In this document: one piece after another, positions 17,262 through 25,997 of the stretch
Numbering within the stretch: position 1 is the stretch's first letter
How the letters are laid out: each line of letters opens with the position of its first letter
Assembly: GCA_905214105.1 (NCBI GenBank)
Contig: CAJMKK010000004.1
Coordinates: forward strand, 1 to 64,000
DNA: 64,000 nt
Source: an uncultured bacterium
GTDB taxonomy: Bacteria; Actinomycetota; Coriobacteriia; Coriobacteriales; Coriobacteriaceae
Reading direction: 5' to 3'
Translations under genes and position numbers: made by a program
Notes under the pieces: model-generated
Database searches by the model: none
Seen by the model: the letters and a program-made list of their open reading frames with translations, nothing else
Told to the model about the DNA's origin: nothing

Positions 17262-18395
17262 ATGCAGCAGCTCACCGAACAAGAACGTAAGCGCATCCAG
17301 CGATACTGCATCTGTCCCAAGGTTGCCGGCGCGGCGCTTGCCATGGCGTTTGTGCTGCCTTTTTTGATCATTCCCTTCGAAATGATTGACGATATCGTCT
17401 TCCATCATGAAAGCTTCCAGGAGACGGGCATGATGACCGCATTGGCGCTCACCGCCGTCGAGCTCGCCATCTTCTGCTACTGCGCGCTCGCGCCGCGCTT
17501 TGGCATGCGCGGCAAGCAGTGGAAAGAAATGCAGCACCGACTCGTCGTCGAGCAGGCTGAGAAAGACCACTCGGCACAAATCGCAGGTGTTATCGGTACG
17601 CAGGCCGCCGCGCGCCTGCTCAAGAACAGCGACAACGAGACCGCACGCAACCTGGGCGGCGCGGCAGAAGTCGCCGCTGCCGTAGGCGCCGTCGCCACCG
17701 CGGCAGACGTGCTTGCCGAAAGCTTTGCCAACGCAAAGGCCATGGCAGAGGCCTGTGGCGTGCCTATCCCCCGTGCAAAAAAGTGGATCGTCGCGCTTGT
17801 GGCACTGCCCCTCGCAATCGTGTGCGGTGCCTATATCCCGCAGCTGGCGCAGGGAAACATCGAGATGCAACAGAACGCCGCGGCCGCGGCCGAGCAGATC
17901 GCCATCGCCCGCAAGGCATTAGAGCCCGCATGCGAGTACGTATCCGCCGATGACCCCTACGAGCGATATCAAGATTACGGCTATCATGTCCGCGGCTATC
18001 TGCACGAAGGCGACTCCGACGCCCAGAAGACCTATACGTATCTGGACTTTGACAACAAGGGGACGCTCAAGGAAGTGAGCTACGCGGCAGAGGTCGACCC
18101 CAGCGCGAGCCTCGAGGATAACCTTGCCCGCATCGAACGCGAGCTTGACGAGCTTTCCTCTGCCGTTCAAACCGTTGACGTCAAGACGGTGAGCCCCGAG
18201 CTCTTGGCACCGCAGAAACTCCCCGAAGAGTTTAGGCAGGCATTTTTGAACGGCTCACTCTACGAGAGAATCTCTATCAGGACGAGTGACGACCTCATCA
18301 AAACGTATTACTCGTTTGATACGGATCCCGAGGACGAGTTTGACGAGTACACCCATCCAAGCGTCCGTATTACGCTGATGGGCAAAATAAACTAG
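17262..18395 (+). CDS. Conserved-looking membrane protein of unknown function
   Basis: A 377-aa protein I do not recognise. There are three likely membrane helices: about residues 20-40 (ALAMAFVLPFLIIPF), 55-75 (LALTAVELAIFCYCALA) and 170-187 (IVALVALPLAIVCGAYI). An Ala-rich cytoplasmic helical region lies between the second and third. The C-terminal 190 residues are soluble and rich in acidic residues. ATG 17262 is preferred because GTCGAGGA lies just upstream; ATG 17244 is in frame but has no RBS. It is monocistronic with a strong terminator. Confidence 0.7.
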   Translation: MQQLTEQERKRIQRYCICPKVAGAALAMAFVLPFLIIPFEMIDDIVFHHESFQETGMMTALALTAVELAIFCYCALAPRFGMRGKQWKEMQHRLVVEQAEKDHSAQIAGVIGTQAAARLLKNSDNETARNLGGAAEVAAAVGAVATAADVLAESFANAKAMAEACGVPIPRAKKWIVALVALPLAIVCGAYIPQLAQGNIEMQQNAAAAAEQIAIARKALEPACEYVSADDPYERYQDYGYHVRGYLHEGDSDAQKTYTYLDFDNKGTLKEVSYAAEVDPSASLEDNLARIERELDELSSAVQTVDVKTVSPELLAPQKLPEEFRQAFLNGSLYERISIRTSDDLIKTYYSFDTDPEDEFDEYTHPSVRITLMGKIN

Positions 18396-18432
18396 AAGGC
18401 GCGGGAAGGGGCCACCCCTTCCCGCGCCTTTT
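18396..18432 (+). terminator. Rho-independent terminator
   Basis: A 15-bp GC-rich stem (AAGGCGCGGGAAGGG at 18396-18410 with its complement at 18416-18430) followed by TTTT. It begins just after the stop codon of the membrane-protein gene. Confidence 0.92.
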
Positions 18433-18437
18433 CATCC

Positions 18438-18470
18438 AATGTGACAAAGGGACTGTCCCTTTGTCACATT
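18438..18470. repeat. REP-like palindrome, copy 2
   Basis: A 33-nt palindrome with the same core as the copy at 17032 (TGTGACAAAGGGAC / GTCCCTTTGTCACA). Its right end runs into the stop codon of the converging ABC transporter gene (TAA, 18471-18469). Confidence 0.85.
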
Positions 18471-21400
18471 ATTCGGAGCGTAGGGCTTCCACAGGGTCTT
18501 TCTTGGATGCGCTGCGAGCCGGCAGCAGGCCGGCAACGACCGTCAGCAGCACCGAAATTACAATGAGCATCAGCGCGTCTTGAACGGGCAGGCTCATCAG
18601 GTTGGGCACCTGCTTGGCCGCAAGCGCCCAGGCATTAACCGGAAAGCTCACGGCCACCACGACGACAATGGCAAAGACGCCGGCAATGAGGCCTTCGATA
18701 AAGGTCTCGGCATTAAATACGTTGGCCACGTTGCGCTTCGACGCGCCGATCGCGCGTAGGATGCCGATCTCCTTCTTGCGCTCCAGTACGCTGATGTAGG
18801 TGATGATGCCGATCATGATGGAGCTCACCACCAGACTGATGCTCACGAATGCGATGAGCACCAAGCTGATGGTGTTCACGATGTCGGTCACCGAGCCCAT
18901 GATGATGCCCATGTAGTCGGTGTACGAGATGGCCTGTTCGTCGTGGCCGGCGGCTTTGACCTGCTTGTTGTATGCATCGATGTGTTCAAGCACGCGCTCC
19001 TTGGCCTCAAAGTCGCGCGGGAAAATCTTGACCGAGATGGGGTCGGCCTCGTCCGCATAGCCCAGTGTGGTCAGGTTGTTGTCGTAGGTGAGCTTCGACG
19101 CCTTGGCATAGCTCATCATGAGCGAACTCAGGTCCTCAGCGTCCATGTTAAAGTGGATAGCGCGAGCAAAGGCGTTCGCATCCACGCGCATGGCGCTCGC
19201 CAAGTTGGCAAAACTCGAAGACATCTGCGTCGCCATTTGGTCCATGAGCCCTGCCGCACCCGCCTTGAGCTGGGTTGATACCGTCGTCGCAATCTGCTCG
19301 CTGACCGCCTTCATCACCTGATCCATAGACTGCTGCAAATACGGAGCCAGCTGCTTTTGCACATAGTCGCCCATCACCTGCTGCAGACGCTCGGCCAGGG
19401 CATCGCCGCCGAGCGCCCTGAGCTGAGCCAGGTATTGCTGGGCTGCGACATCATTCTCAAGGTACGCTGAGAATGCGGCAGCGAGCTTTGACGCGTCCTT
19501 AAGATCTTCGGGCGACAGCGCCTTAAACTGATCAGAGCGCATAAAGCCCTCAAACAGCTGGTTGGCTAGCGCTCCCACCTGCTGCATTTGCTCGGGTGTG
19601 AGTTCCAGACCGTCAAAGATGCCCGAGAAATCCGGGACCGGCGCCTTGGCCATGATGTCGCTGAAATCGATGTCTCGCCCAACACCCGAAAGGTCAATGT
19701 CCAACCCGGACAAATCGAGACCAGAAAGGTCCATGCCACCTGCCGCGCCCGAGAGCGCAGACGTATCGAGTGAGAACGCGCTCTTCAGTGCCGCCTCGTC
19801 TACGCTGAACATACTGCCCAAATCCACGCCCTGCTTGGCTTCGCCCTGCAGCTCGTCGAAGCTTTTGCCCGTAAAGACATCCGTCTCGGGGTGGGCAAGC
19901 TGCTCCTGCACAATCTGCGAATCGGCAGCACGCTCCATAAGCTGGCGAGTCAGCGCATGCGTATAGACAATGCCCGGGGACAATGCGCTCGCGTTTGCCG
20001 TCTCGTTGGGTCGCACCACGCCCACAATGCGCACGTCAATACCGTCGGCAACCTTGGCTTTCATAAAGTCGGCGTCGCCAGACATGTCAGTCCACATGCC
20101 GGTCTCTTCGTTTTTGCGATAGGCATCGGCCGGCGACAACACCTTAAACGTCGTGGACAGCGCATCGTCGTAGGTAAAGTCAGCGCCGGTCTCGGGCGTC
20201 TCGACCTTGCCGTCGGCCGTCATGGCACTGTTAACCAGGTCGTTGAGCTCATCGATATCCAGCGCGCCGATACTGTAGAGCGTGTAGTCGCCCACTGTTC
20301 CGCGGCTCGAAAGCACCATCACGGCCTCGTTGGCAGACGTAGGCCAATGGCCGGCAACGACATCGTACTGGCTGTCGAGCAGACTCTGGTCGTTGATCAT
20401 CTCGTTAAAGACCGAGGTTCCCATGGATTCCATGCTCACCGTTGCCGCCGAGCTCGCGCCTCCGCTCATGGCCTCGGTCATGGCGTTGGGCACCAGCCGG
20501 ACAGGCTTCTCATCGCCCTTGCCGGCACGATAGACAACCGGCGTCACGCCGTAGCCGTACTGAATGGCGTTGACCTCTTTATCGATGCCGTCGCCACCGG
20601 CATCGAGCCATGCCTTAAAGCTCGTCATGTCGTTGGACTTAACGCTTGCGAACATATCCTTTACGGCCGTGACCACAGGGATCTTATCGGTCCCCTGAGC
20701 CTTGCCGTCGGTGCCGTCGTCGGACGAACCCTCGTTCTTGGACGTATCGTCATCCTTGGCCCCATGCCCGCCCATCATGGACGACAGGTCGTAATCTTGT
20801 TTGGAAATCGTAAGCGGGTAGCTCGAGAGTGTGTCCTCCTCGACCTTTTTGATGTAGCCGTTTACGCCGTTGGAGAGCGCCAGAATCGCCGCGATGCCAA
20901 TAATGCCAATCGAACCTGCAAAGGCCGTCATGGCCGTGCGGCCCTTCTTGGTCATGAGGTTTCGGGCAGAAAGCCCAAGCGCCGTCACAAAGCTCATCGA
21001 GGTTTTGCGCGTGGGCTTGGCCTCGCGACGCGCGGCCTCGGCAGCATCAAAGGGATCTGAATCGTCGGTGACCTTGCCGTCCGCCAGGTTGACAATGCGC
21101 GTGGCGTACTTGTACGCCAGCTCGGGATTGTGCGTGACCATGATGACCAGACGGTCGCGCGCAACGTCCTTGAGCAAATCCATGACCTGGACGGACGTCG
21201 TTGAATCCAAGGCGCCGGTCGGCTCGTCAGCCAGCACAATCTCGGGGTCATTGATCAGGGCGCGGGCAATGGCCACGCGCTGCATCTGCCCGCCCGAAAG
21301 CTGGCTCGGGCGCTTGTCAACGTGCTCGCCCAGACCGACTGCCTCGAGCGCCTTGCGCGCACGTTGGCGGCGCTCGGCATGCCCCACGCCCGTGAGCGTA

Positions 21401-21723
21401 AGCGCCAACTCCACGTTTTCCAAAATGCTCTGATGCGGAATGAGGTTATAGCTCTGGAACACAAAGCCGATGCGATTATTGCGATAGGCATCCCAATCGC
21501 GGTCGTTGAAGTCCTTGGTCGAGATGCCGTCGATCAGCAGATCGCCCGAATCGAAATGATCGAGTCCACCGATGACGTTGAGCATCGTAGTTTTACCCGA
21601 ACCCGAGGGACCCAGAATGGCTACGAACTCGTTATCGCGAAAAGACAGGCTTACGCTGTCGAGCGCTACCTGCGTAAACGACTGCGTAACGTACCTTTTG
21701 CAAATAACTCTGAGATCCAGCAT
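18469..21723 (-). CDS. MacB-like ABC transporter, fused ATPase-permease with large extracellular insert
   Basis: A 1084-aa protein. The N-terminal ATPase (about residues 1-240) has Walker A GPSGSGKTTML, signature LSGGQMQRVAIARAL and Walker B VLADEPTGALD, the LolD/MacB type. A membrane helix follows near residue 275 (FAGSIGIIGIAAILALSNGV). Then comes an extracellular stretch of about 580 residues with DLSGL repeats (MDLSGLDLSGLDIDLSG) and helical segments, and three C-terminal FtsX helices. ATG 21723 has GAGAGG upstream; a longer frame lacks similarity. It probably exports a peptide or lipoprotein or remodels the envelope. Confidence 0.88.
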   Translation of the reverse strand: MLDLRVICKRYVTQSFTQVALDSVSLSFRDNEFVAILGPSGSGKTTMLNVIGGLDHFDSGDLLIDGISTKDFNDRDWDAYRNNRIGFVFQSYNLIPHQSILENVELALTLTGVGHAERRQRARKALEAVGLGEHVDKRPSQLSGGQMQRVAIARALINDPEIVLADEPTGALDSTTSVQVMDLLKDVARDRLVIMVTHNPELAYKYATRIVNLADGKVTDDSDPFDAAEAARREAKPTRKTSMSFVTALGLSARNLMTKKGRTAMTAFAGSIGIIGIAAILALSNGVNGYIKKVEEDTLSSYPLTISKQDYDLSSMMGGHGAKDDDTSKNEGSSDDGTDGKAQGTDKIPVVTAVKDMFASVKSNDMTSFKAWLDAGGDGIDKEVNAIQYGYGVTPVVYRAGKGDEKPVRLVPNAMTEAMSGGASSAATVSMESMGTSVFNEMINDQSLLDSQYDVVAGHWPTSANEAVMVLSSRGTVGDYTLYSIGALDIDELNDLVNSAMTADGKVETPETGADFTYDDALSTTFKVLSPADAYRKNEETGMWTDMSGDADFMKAKVADGIDVRIVGVVRPNETANASALSPGIVYTHALTRQLMERAADSQIVQEQLAHPETDVFTGKSFDELQGEAKQGVDLGSMFSVDEAALKSAFSLDTSALSGAAGGMDLSGLDLSGLDIDLSGVGRDIDFSDIMAKAPVPDFSGIFDGLELTPEQMQQVGALANQLFEGFMRSDQFKALSPEDLKDASKLAAAFSAYLENDVAAQQYLAQLRALGGDALAERLQQVMGDYVQKQLAPYLQQSMDQVMKAVSEQIATTVSTQLKAGAAGLMDQMATQMSSSFANLASAMRVDANAFARAIHFNMDAEDLSSLMMSYAKASKLTYDNNLTTLGYADEADPISVKIFPRDFEAKERVLEHIDAYNKQVKAAGHDEQAISYTDYMGIIMGSVTDIVNTISLVLIAFVSISLVVSSIMIGIITYISVLERKKEIGILRAIGASKRNVANVFNAETFIEGLIAGVFAIVVVVAVSFPVNAWALAAKQVPNLMSLPVQDALMLIVISVLLTVVAGLLPARSASKKDPVEALRSE

Positions 21724-21815
21724 GGACGGCAACCTCTCCCCCGCCGTTCGCGTTCGCCACGTTTGACCTACTCTATCAGCTTTTTTGCCGGTACCAGTAA
21801 GGAATGTAACGAACA

Positions 21816-21856
21816 AAAAACGGGACGGCACACCGTATGGCGCACCATCCCGCACA
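21816..21856 (-). terminator. Probable terminator of the TlpA operon
   Basis: Read on the minus strand, an imperfect stem with CGGGATGG and CCGTCCCG arms is followed by TTTTTTG. It lies just downstream of the TlpA lipoprotein stop and upstream of the MacB-like gene, separating the two minus-strand units. Confidence 0.6.
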
Positions 21857-21865
21857 TAGCATCGA

Positions 21866-21900
21866 AGGCGTGACAAAGGGACTGCCCCTTTGTCACGCCT
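21866..21900. repeat. REP-like palindrome, copy 3
   Basis: Arms AGGCGTGACAAAGGG (21866-21880) and CCCTTTGTCACGCCT (21886-21900) are perfect complements around ACTGC. It belongs to the same family as the copies at 17032 and 18438. Confidence 0.85.
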
Positions 21901-21915
21901 TTGTCGCATTCGGAC

Positions 21916-22878
21916 TTACTGTTCGCTCTTCGCGAGCGCCTGCTCGATTAACTTGTTGAGCGCCTCACGCTGCTCAGCAGAGTTGATACCGCCCATGATC
22001 GGCTCTCCCACGATGTTACCGTTCTGGTCGATCACGTAGGTGGTCGGGAACGAGTACAGGTTGGAGGTGAACTTTCCGGCCTCGCTATCCGACTTAAACC
22101 AGATGTTTTTATACGTCACGCCCTTCTTGGAAAGCACGTCCTTGGCATCGGCCACCTCGTCTTTTTTGCCATCGAGCGTAAAGGAATTAACGCCCACGAC
22201 CTGGCCGCCCTTCTCGGCAAGCTCCTTGTTGAGCTTCTCCAGATCGCCCAGCTCTCCCACGCACGGCTTGCAGGTGGTAAACCAGAAGTTCATGACGGTG
22301 ACCTTGTTCTTGGAGAACAGCTCGTCGCTGTTTACATCGTTGCCGTCCAAGTCCTTGCCCTTAAAGCTGGGGAACTTCGTCTCCTCGCTCTCGCCGTTGG
22401 TCATCCCTGCGGTCGAGCCATCGACGCTCTCCCCCTCGCCGGGCGTGCTGCCACATCCGGGGAACTCCTTCTCCAGCGCCATGAGCTTGTCCTCGATCTC
22501 CTTGACCTGCTGCGCGCCGGCCTTGAGCGTCTTGAGCTCATCCGCCGTAAACTGGTCCTTGGCGCCCTCGATAGTATCAAGCAAAAAGTCGCCGTAGTTT
22601 TTGCCGTCCTCAATCATGGGAGTGTCTTTGTTGGCCGCAAGGAACACCTTTTCCCATAGGGCGTTATCACTCGCAAAGATCTCGTTTTCCTTTTGCAGCA
22701 GCTGCTGGTACAGCTCGGCCGCCTCCTCGGCGCTCGACGGCTTTTGCGCCACAAGCTCGGCAATCTGCGCATCACCGCTCGCGGTATCCTTCGCGTCACC
22801 CTTGGGGGCAGAGCACGCCGCGAGACTTAGCGCCAGCACGGGCAGCATCAACAGAGCCGCAATTTTTGACAGTTTCAT
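21916..22878 (-). CDS. TlpA-family thiol-disulfide oxidoreductase lipoprotein
   Basis: A 320-aa lipoprotein: signal MKLSKIAALLMLPVLALSLAAC with lipobox LAAC. A helical, Glu-rich region (about residues 35-170) is followed by a thioredoxin-fold domain whose active site is TTCKPC (FWFTTCKPCVGELGDL). It is surface-anchored and probably reduces or exchanges disulfides outside the membrane. It lies 35 bp downstream of a NapH-like iron-sulfur membrane protein, from which it may receive electrons. The operon is divergent from an OmpR two-component system. Confidence 0.9.
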   Translation of the reverse strand: MKLSKIAALLMLPVLALSLAACSAPKGDAKDTASGDAQIAELVAQKPSSAEEAAELYQQLLQKENEIFASDNALWEKVFLAANKDTPMIEDGKNYGDFLLDTIEGAKDQFTADELKTLKAGAQQVKEIEDKLMALEKEFPGCGSTPGEGESVDGSTAGMTNGESEETKFPSFKGKDLDGNDVNSDELFSKNKVTVMNFWFTTCKPCVGELGDLEKLNKELAEKGGQVVGVNSFTLDGKKDEVADAKDVLSKKGVTYKNIWFKSDSEAGKFTSNLYSFPTTYVIDQNGNIVGEPIMGGINSAEQREALNKLIEQALAKSEQ

Positions 22879-22913
22879 GGTTCCTCCGTTTATATCGAAG
22901 CTTGTATAGGGAC

Positions 22914-23825
22914 CTATTTGTTTTCGCAGGCTTGCGTGGGCTGCGCGGGCTTGTTGCCCGTCACGCCCAGCCCGTAGCGAAAGCTAATGGCATCGACGGG
23001 GCACGCGCCCACGCATTTGCCGCAACGAATGCACTCGGCATGGTCGGGTGTACGCGTAACGTCCACGTCCATCTGGCACACCCTGGCGCACTTGCCGCAC
23101 GAGACGCACTTGCCCTGGTCAACCTGGATCCCCAGTAACGACACCTTGTTCATAAGCGCATAAAATGCACCGAGGGGGCAAATCCATTTACAGAAGGGGC
23201 GATAGAACAGTACGCTCAGCACCGCAACCACAATGAGGATCGCGAGCTTCCAGGTAAAGAGCTTTCCCAGCGCGGAGCGGATTCCCACGTTCATGATGGA
23301 CAGCGGAATCGCGCCCTCGAGCACACCTTGCGGGCAGATGTACTTGCAAAAGAACGGGTCGCCCATACCCACATCGTTGACCACCAAGACGGGCAGCAGC
23401 ACCACGGCAAACAGCAGCACGGCATACTTGATGTACGTGAGCGGCTTGAGCTTTTTCGTGGAGAGCTTTTTGCTGGGAATCTTATGTAAAAGCTCTTGCA
23501 GCCATCCAAACGGGCACAAAAAGCCGCATACAAAACGTCCCAGCAGCACGCCGATTAGAATGAGCGTTCCGGTGACGTAATACGAAAAGTTGAACTTAGA
23601 CGAGCCCACCACCGACTGAAACGACCCGATGGGACACGCGCCCGAGGCCGCCGGACACGAGTAGCAGTTGAGCCCCGGCACGCAGACGGCTTTGCCCGCC
23701 CCCTGGTAGATGCCTCCCTTGGCAAAGTTGGGCAGGTGAATATTGGTCGCAAGCGTCGCCGCCGCTTGAATCAATCCACGAAATCGCGCTAAAAGATGCG
23801 ATGCAGTGTTTTTTCTTTTATCCAA
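22914..23825 (-). CDS. NapH/MauN-like 4Fe-4S membrane ferredoxin
   Basis: A 303-aa membrane protein with multiple helices. Cysteine motifs are CGFLCPFG, CKYICPQG and CKWICPLG at membrane faces, and two C-terminal 4Fe-4S clusters (CVSCGKCARVC and CIRCGKCVGACP). A periplasmic CYSCPAASGACP segment lies near the N-terminus. The proposed TTG start (23825) overlaps the stop of the upstream CxxC mini-gene by 8 bp, with GGAG 10 nt upstream. A start further upstream in frame would overlap that gene more. It probably carries electrons across the membrane to the adjacent TlpA-like protein. Confidence 0.87.
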   Translation of the reverse strand: MDKRKNTASHLLARFRGLIQAAATLATNIHLPNFAKGGIYQGAGKAVCVPGLNCYSCPAASGACPIGSFQSVVGSSKFNFSYYVTGTLILIGVLLGRFVCGFLCPFGWLQELLHKIPSKKLSTKKLKPLTYIKYAVLLFAVVLLPVLVVNDVGMGDPFFCKYICPQGVLEGAIPLSIMNVGIRSALGKLFTWKLAILIVVAVLSVLFYRPFCKWICPLGAFYALMNKVSLLGIQVDQGKCVSCGKCARVCQMDVDVTRTPDHAECIRCGKCVGACPVDAISFRYGLGVTGNKPAQPTQACENK

Positions 23826-23964
23826 TTCCGATACACTCCAAGCACAGCCTGATTGCCTTGGCCAACACGGCATCTGCCTCGCCGCGTATAATTCCAAAGC
23901 CAACCATGGCTACCCCAACGATCAGCAAAGCCACCTGCGCCACAGGCTTAATCGCTTTGAACAA
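23818..23964 (-). CDS. CD1871A-family small CxxC-motif protein
   Basis: A 48-aa protein. One hydrophobic helix (PVAQVALLIVGVAMVGFGI) is followed by RGEADAVLAKAIRLCLECIGIG, the C-terminal LCLECIGIG block that defines the CD1871A-like CxxC family in clostridia. The start is TTG 23964, eight nt after AAAGGAG. An in-frame GTG three codons upstream sits inside the RBS and is unlikely. It overlaps the NapH-like gene and starts the operon CxxC protein - NapH - TlpA. It probably acts as a membrane thiol relay. Confidence 0.82.
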   Translation of the reverse strand: MFKAIKPVAQVALLIVGVAMVGFGIIRGEADAVLAKAIRLCLECIGIG

Positions 23965-24053
23965 TCTGACCACTCCTTTCGTTTCGCGACCCATTGGACC
24001 ATACCGACTATAAAATCCGTGTTAAGCGTGAATGACTATGCAAGGAGAACGTT

Positions 24054-24728
24054 ATGCGCATCTTGGTCGTCGAGGACGAGCGGGCGCTGTGCGATGCGAT
24101 CGCACGCAGCCTGCGCAACTTGGCCTATAGCGTCGACTGCTGCTACGACGGGCAGCAGGCCCTCAATCTGCTCGATGTCGAGACCTTTGATCTTGTCGTG
24201 CTCGACCTCAATCTCCCCCATGTCGACGGCATGACCGTGCTCAGGCAACTCAGAATTACCGATTGCGAGACCAAGGTGCTCGTGCTCTCGGCACGTGGCG
24301 AGGTCTCCGACAAGGTAGCGGGGCTCGATGCGGGCGCCAACGACTACCTCACCAAGCCGTTCCATCTTGACGAGCTGGCGGCACGCATACGCAGTCTCAC
24401 GCTCAGGCGCTTTACGCAAAACGACGTTGTTCTAGCCTGTGGATTGTTGAGCTTTGACACCAAGGCGCGCCTCGCCTCCGTGGGCGGCGAGACCCTATCC
24501 CTCACGCGCAAGGAGACCGGCATCTTGGAATACCTGATGCTTAACCAGGGGCGGCCGGTGAGCCAGGAAGAGCTTATCGAGCATGTATGGGACAGCAGCG
24601 TCAACAGCTTTAGCAACGCGACCCGCGTGCATATCTCGTCGCTGCGAAAAAAGCTGCGCGGTGCGTTGGGGCACGACCCCATCCGCAACCGAATCGGCGA
24701 AGGCTACGTTATGGAGGACGGCAAATGA
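24054..24728 (+). CDS. OmpR-family response regulator
   Basis: A 224-aa protein. The receiver domain has acidic pair VEDE, phospho-acceptor in LVVLDLNLPHVDG, conserved S in LVLSARGE and K in TKPFHLDEL. The C-terminal winged helix ends RNRIGEGYVMEDGK with the recognition region ATRVHISSLRKKL. Strong RBS (CAAGGAGAA). The stop overlaps the kinase start by 4 bp. It is divergent from the CxxC/NapH/TlpA operon across about 90 bp, so that operon is a likely target (inference). Confidence 0.93.
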   Translation: MRILVVEDERALCDAIARSLRNLAYSVDCCYDGQQALNLLDVETFDLVVLDLNLPHVDGMTVLRQLRITDCETKVLVLSARGEVSDKVAGLDAGANDYLTKPFHLDELAARIRSLTLRRFTQNDVVLACGLLSFDTKARLASVGGETLSLTRKETGILEYLMLNQGRPVSQEELIEHVWDSSVNSFSNATRVHISSLRKKLRGALGHDPIRNRIGEGYVMEDGK

Positions 24729-25900
24729 AGCGGCTGTCGCTGCAGTGGCGCATCACGTTGATGACGGCACTGCTGATATGTTCGACCTGCGTACTTATGA
24801 ATTGCCTGGTTGGCTACTCCGGCATGCGCTACATGGACTCGATTGGTGCAGAAGCGTCGGCGCACAGCAAGGTGGAGGCGGCCTCGCCCAGCTCATTTGA
24901 CCCGACAAACAAAGAGCTCGACGATGCGCTGACCATCGTCGTGAACGACGCCCAAGAATCGTTTGGCGCGACGAGCTGGTATATAACTGCGGCGGTGACG
25001 CTGCTCGGAGGCGTCCTGGCCTACTTTGTGAGCGGGCATGCGTTGCAGCCGCTGCGCTCCTTTGCGGCACAAGTCGAGAGCGTGCGGCCCGACAACCTCG
25101 CCGACACAAAAATCAGCGAGGACGTGCCCTCTGAACTCAGGCGCTGCAGCGCGTCGTTTAACGACATGATTGCCCGCCTTGACGAGGGATTTTCCGCACA
25201 AAGACAGTTTACGGGCAATGCGGCGCACGAGCTGCGCACGCCACTTGCGCTCATGCAGGCCCAGGTTGAGCTGTTTTGCGCCGAGCACCCCGACGTCGAC
25301 GCCGATACAGCGAGCCTGCTCGGGCTGCTGCAGGAGCAGACCGAGCGGATGACGCACATGACAAAGACCCTGCTCGAGATGAGCGAGCTGCGCAGTGTCC
25401 CTTGCAACGATGCGATTGACCTGGCGCCGATGATCGAAGAAGTACTCACGGACCTGGCGCCCCTTGCCGAGCAAAAAGACATCACGCTTACAAGTGAGGG
25501 CGACGCGCAAACGATCGGCAGCGATACGCTAATCTATCGGCTGCTGTTCAACTTGGCCGAAAACGCCATACGTTACAGCGCGCCCAACTCGACCGTGCAA
25601 ATCAACGCCTGCGCCGAAGGCGACCGCGTGCTGCTACGCGTGCGCGACCAGGGGCCGGGCATTCCCGAGCAATACCAGACGAGCATCTTCCAGCCCTTCT
25701 TTCGCGTCGACAAATCGCGCAGCAGGGCATATGGCGGCGTGGGGCTGGGGCTTGCACTGGTCTGGGAGATTGCCGCACTCCACGGCGGCTCCATCGAGGT
25801 CGAAGAGAGCTCGGAGCGCGGAACGACCATGCTCGTGACCCTTCCCGCGCATAACATCGAAGATGCGACAAAGGAACTGCCCCTTTGTCACATCTGTTAG
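24725..25900 (+). CDS. Sensor histidine kinase
   Basis: A 391-aa two-TM kinase. The first helix is near the N-terminus (LMTALLICSTCVLMNCLV), followed by an extracytoplasmic loop of about 55 residues, a second helix (YITAAVTLLGGVLAYFV) and a HAMP-like linker. H-box FTGNAAHELRTPLALMQ, N-box LLFNLAENAIRYS, G1 DQGPGIPE and G2 GVGLGLAL follow. Its last residues (after AHNIED) are encoded by a REP-like palindrome at 25862, so the natural C-terminus may have been extended by repeat insertion. Confidence 0.92.
   Translation: MKRLSLQWRITLMTALLICSTCVLMNCLVGYSGMRYMDSIGAEASAHSKVEAASPSSFDPTNKELDDALTIVVNDAQESFGATSWYITAAVTLLGGVLAYFVSGHALQPLRSFAAQVESVRPDNLADTKISEDVPSELRRCSASFNDMIARLDEGFSAQRQFTGNAAHELRTPLALMQAQVELFCAEHPDVDADTASLLGLLQEQTERMTHMTKTLLEMSELRSVPCNDAIDLAPMIEEVLTDLAPLAEQKDITLTSEGDAQTIGSDTLIYRLLFNLAENAIRYSAPNSTVQINACAEGDRVLLRVRDQGPGIPEQYQTSIFQPFFRVDKSRSRAYGGVGLGLALVWEIAALHGGSIEVEESSERGTTMLVTLPAHNIEDATKELPLCHIC
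25862..25893. repeat. REP-like palindrome, copy 4 (inside the kinase 3' end)
   Basis: An imperfect copy of the palindrome seen at 17032, with GATGCGACAAAGG and CCTTTGTCACATC arms. It supplies the last ten or so codons and stop region of the histidine kinase. Confidence 0.7.
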
Positions 25901-25951
25901 TTCGCAGGATACGTGAGGCCCAAGATGCGCGAAATTGGGCGAAGCGCCAGC

Positions 25952-25985
25952 AAAAAGCCCCCGCTTCCAAGCGGAAACGGGGGCT
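25952..25985 (-). terminator. Rho-independent terminator of the GMP synthase gene
   Basis: On the minus strand, an 8-bp stem with AGCCCCCG / CGGGGGCT arms (25978-25985 with 25956-25963) is followed by TTTTT. It lies just after the converging stop codon. Confidence 0.85.
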
Positions 25986-25997
25986 AGGTGAGTTAGC

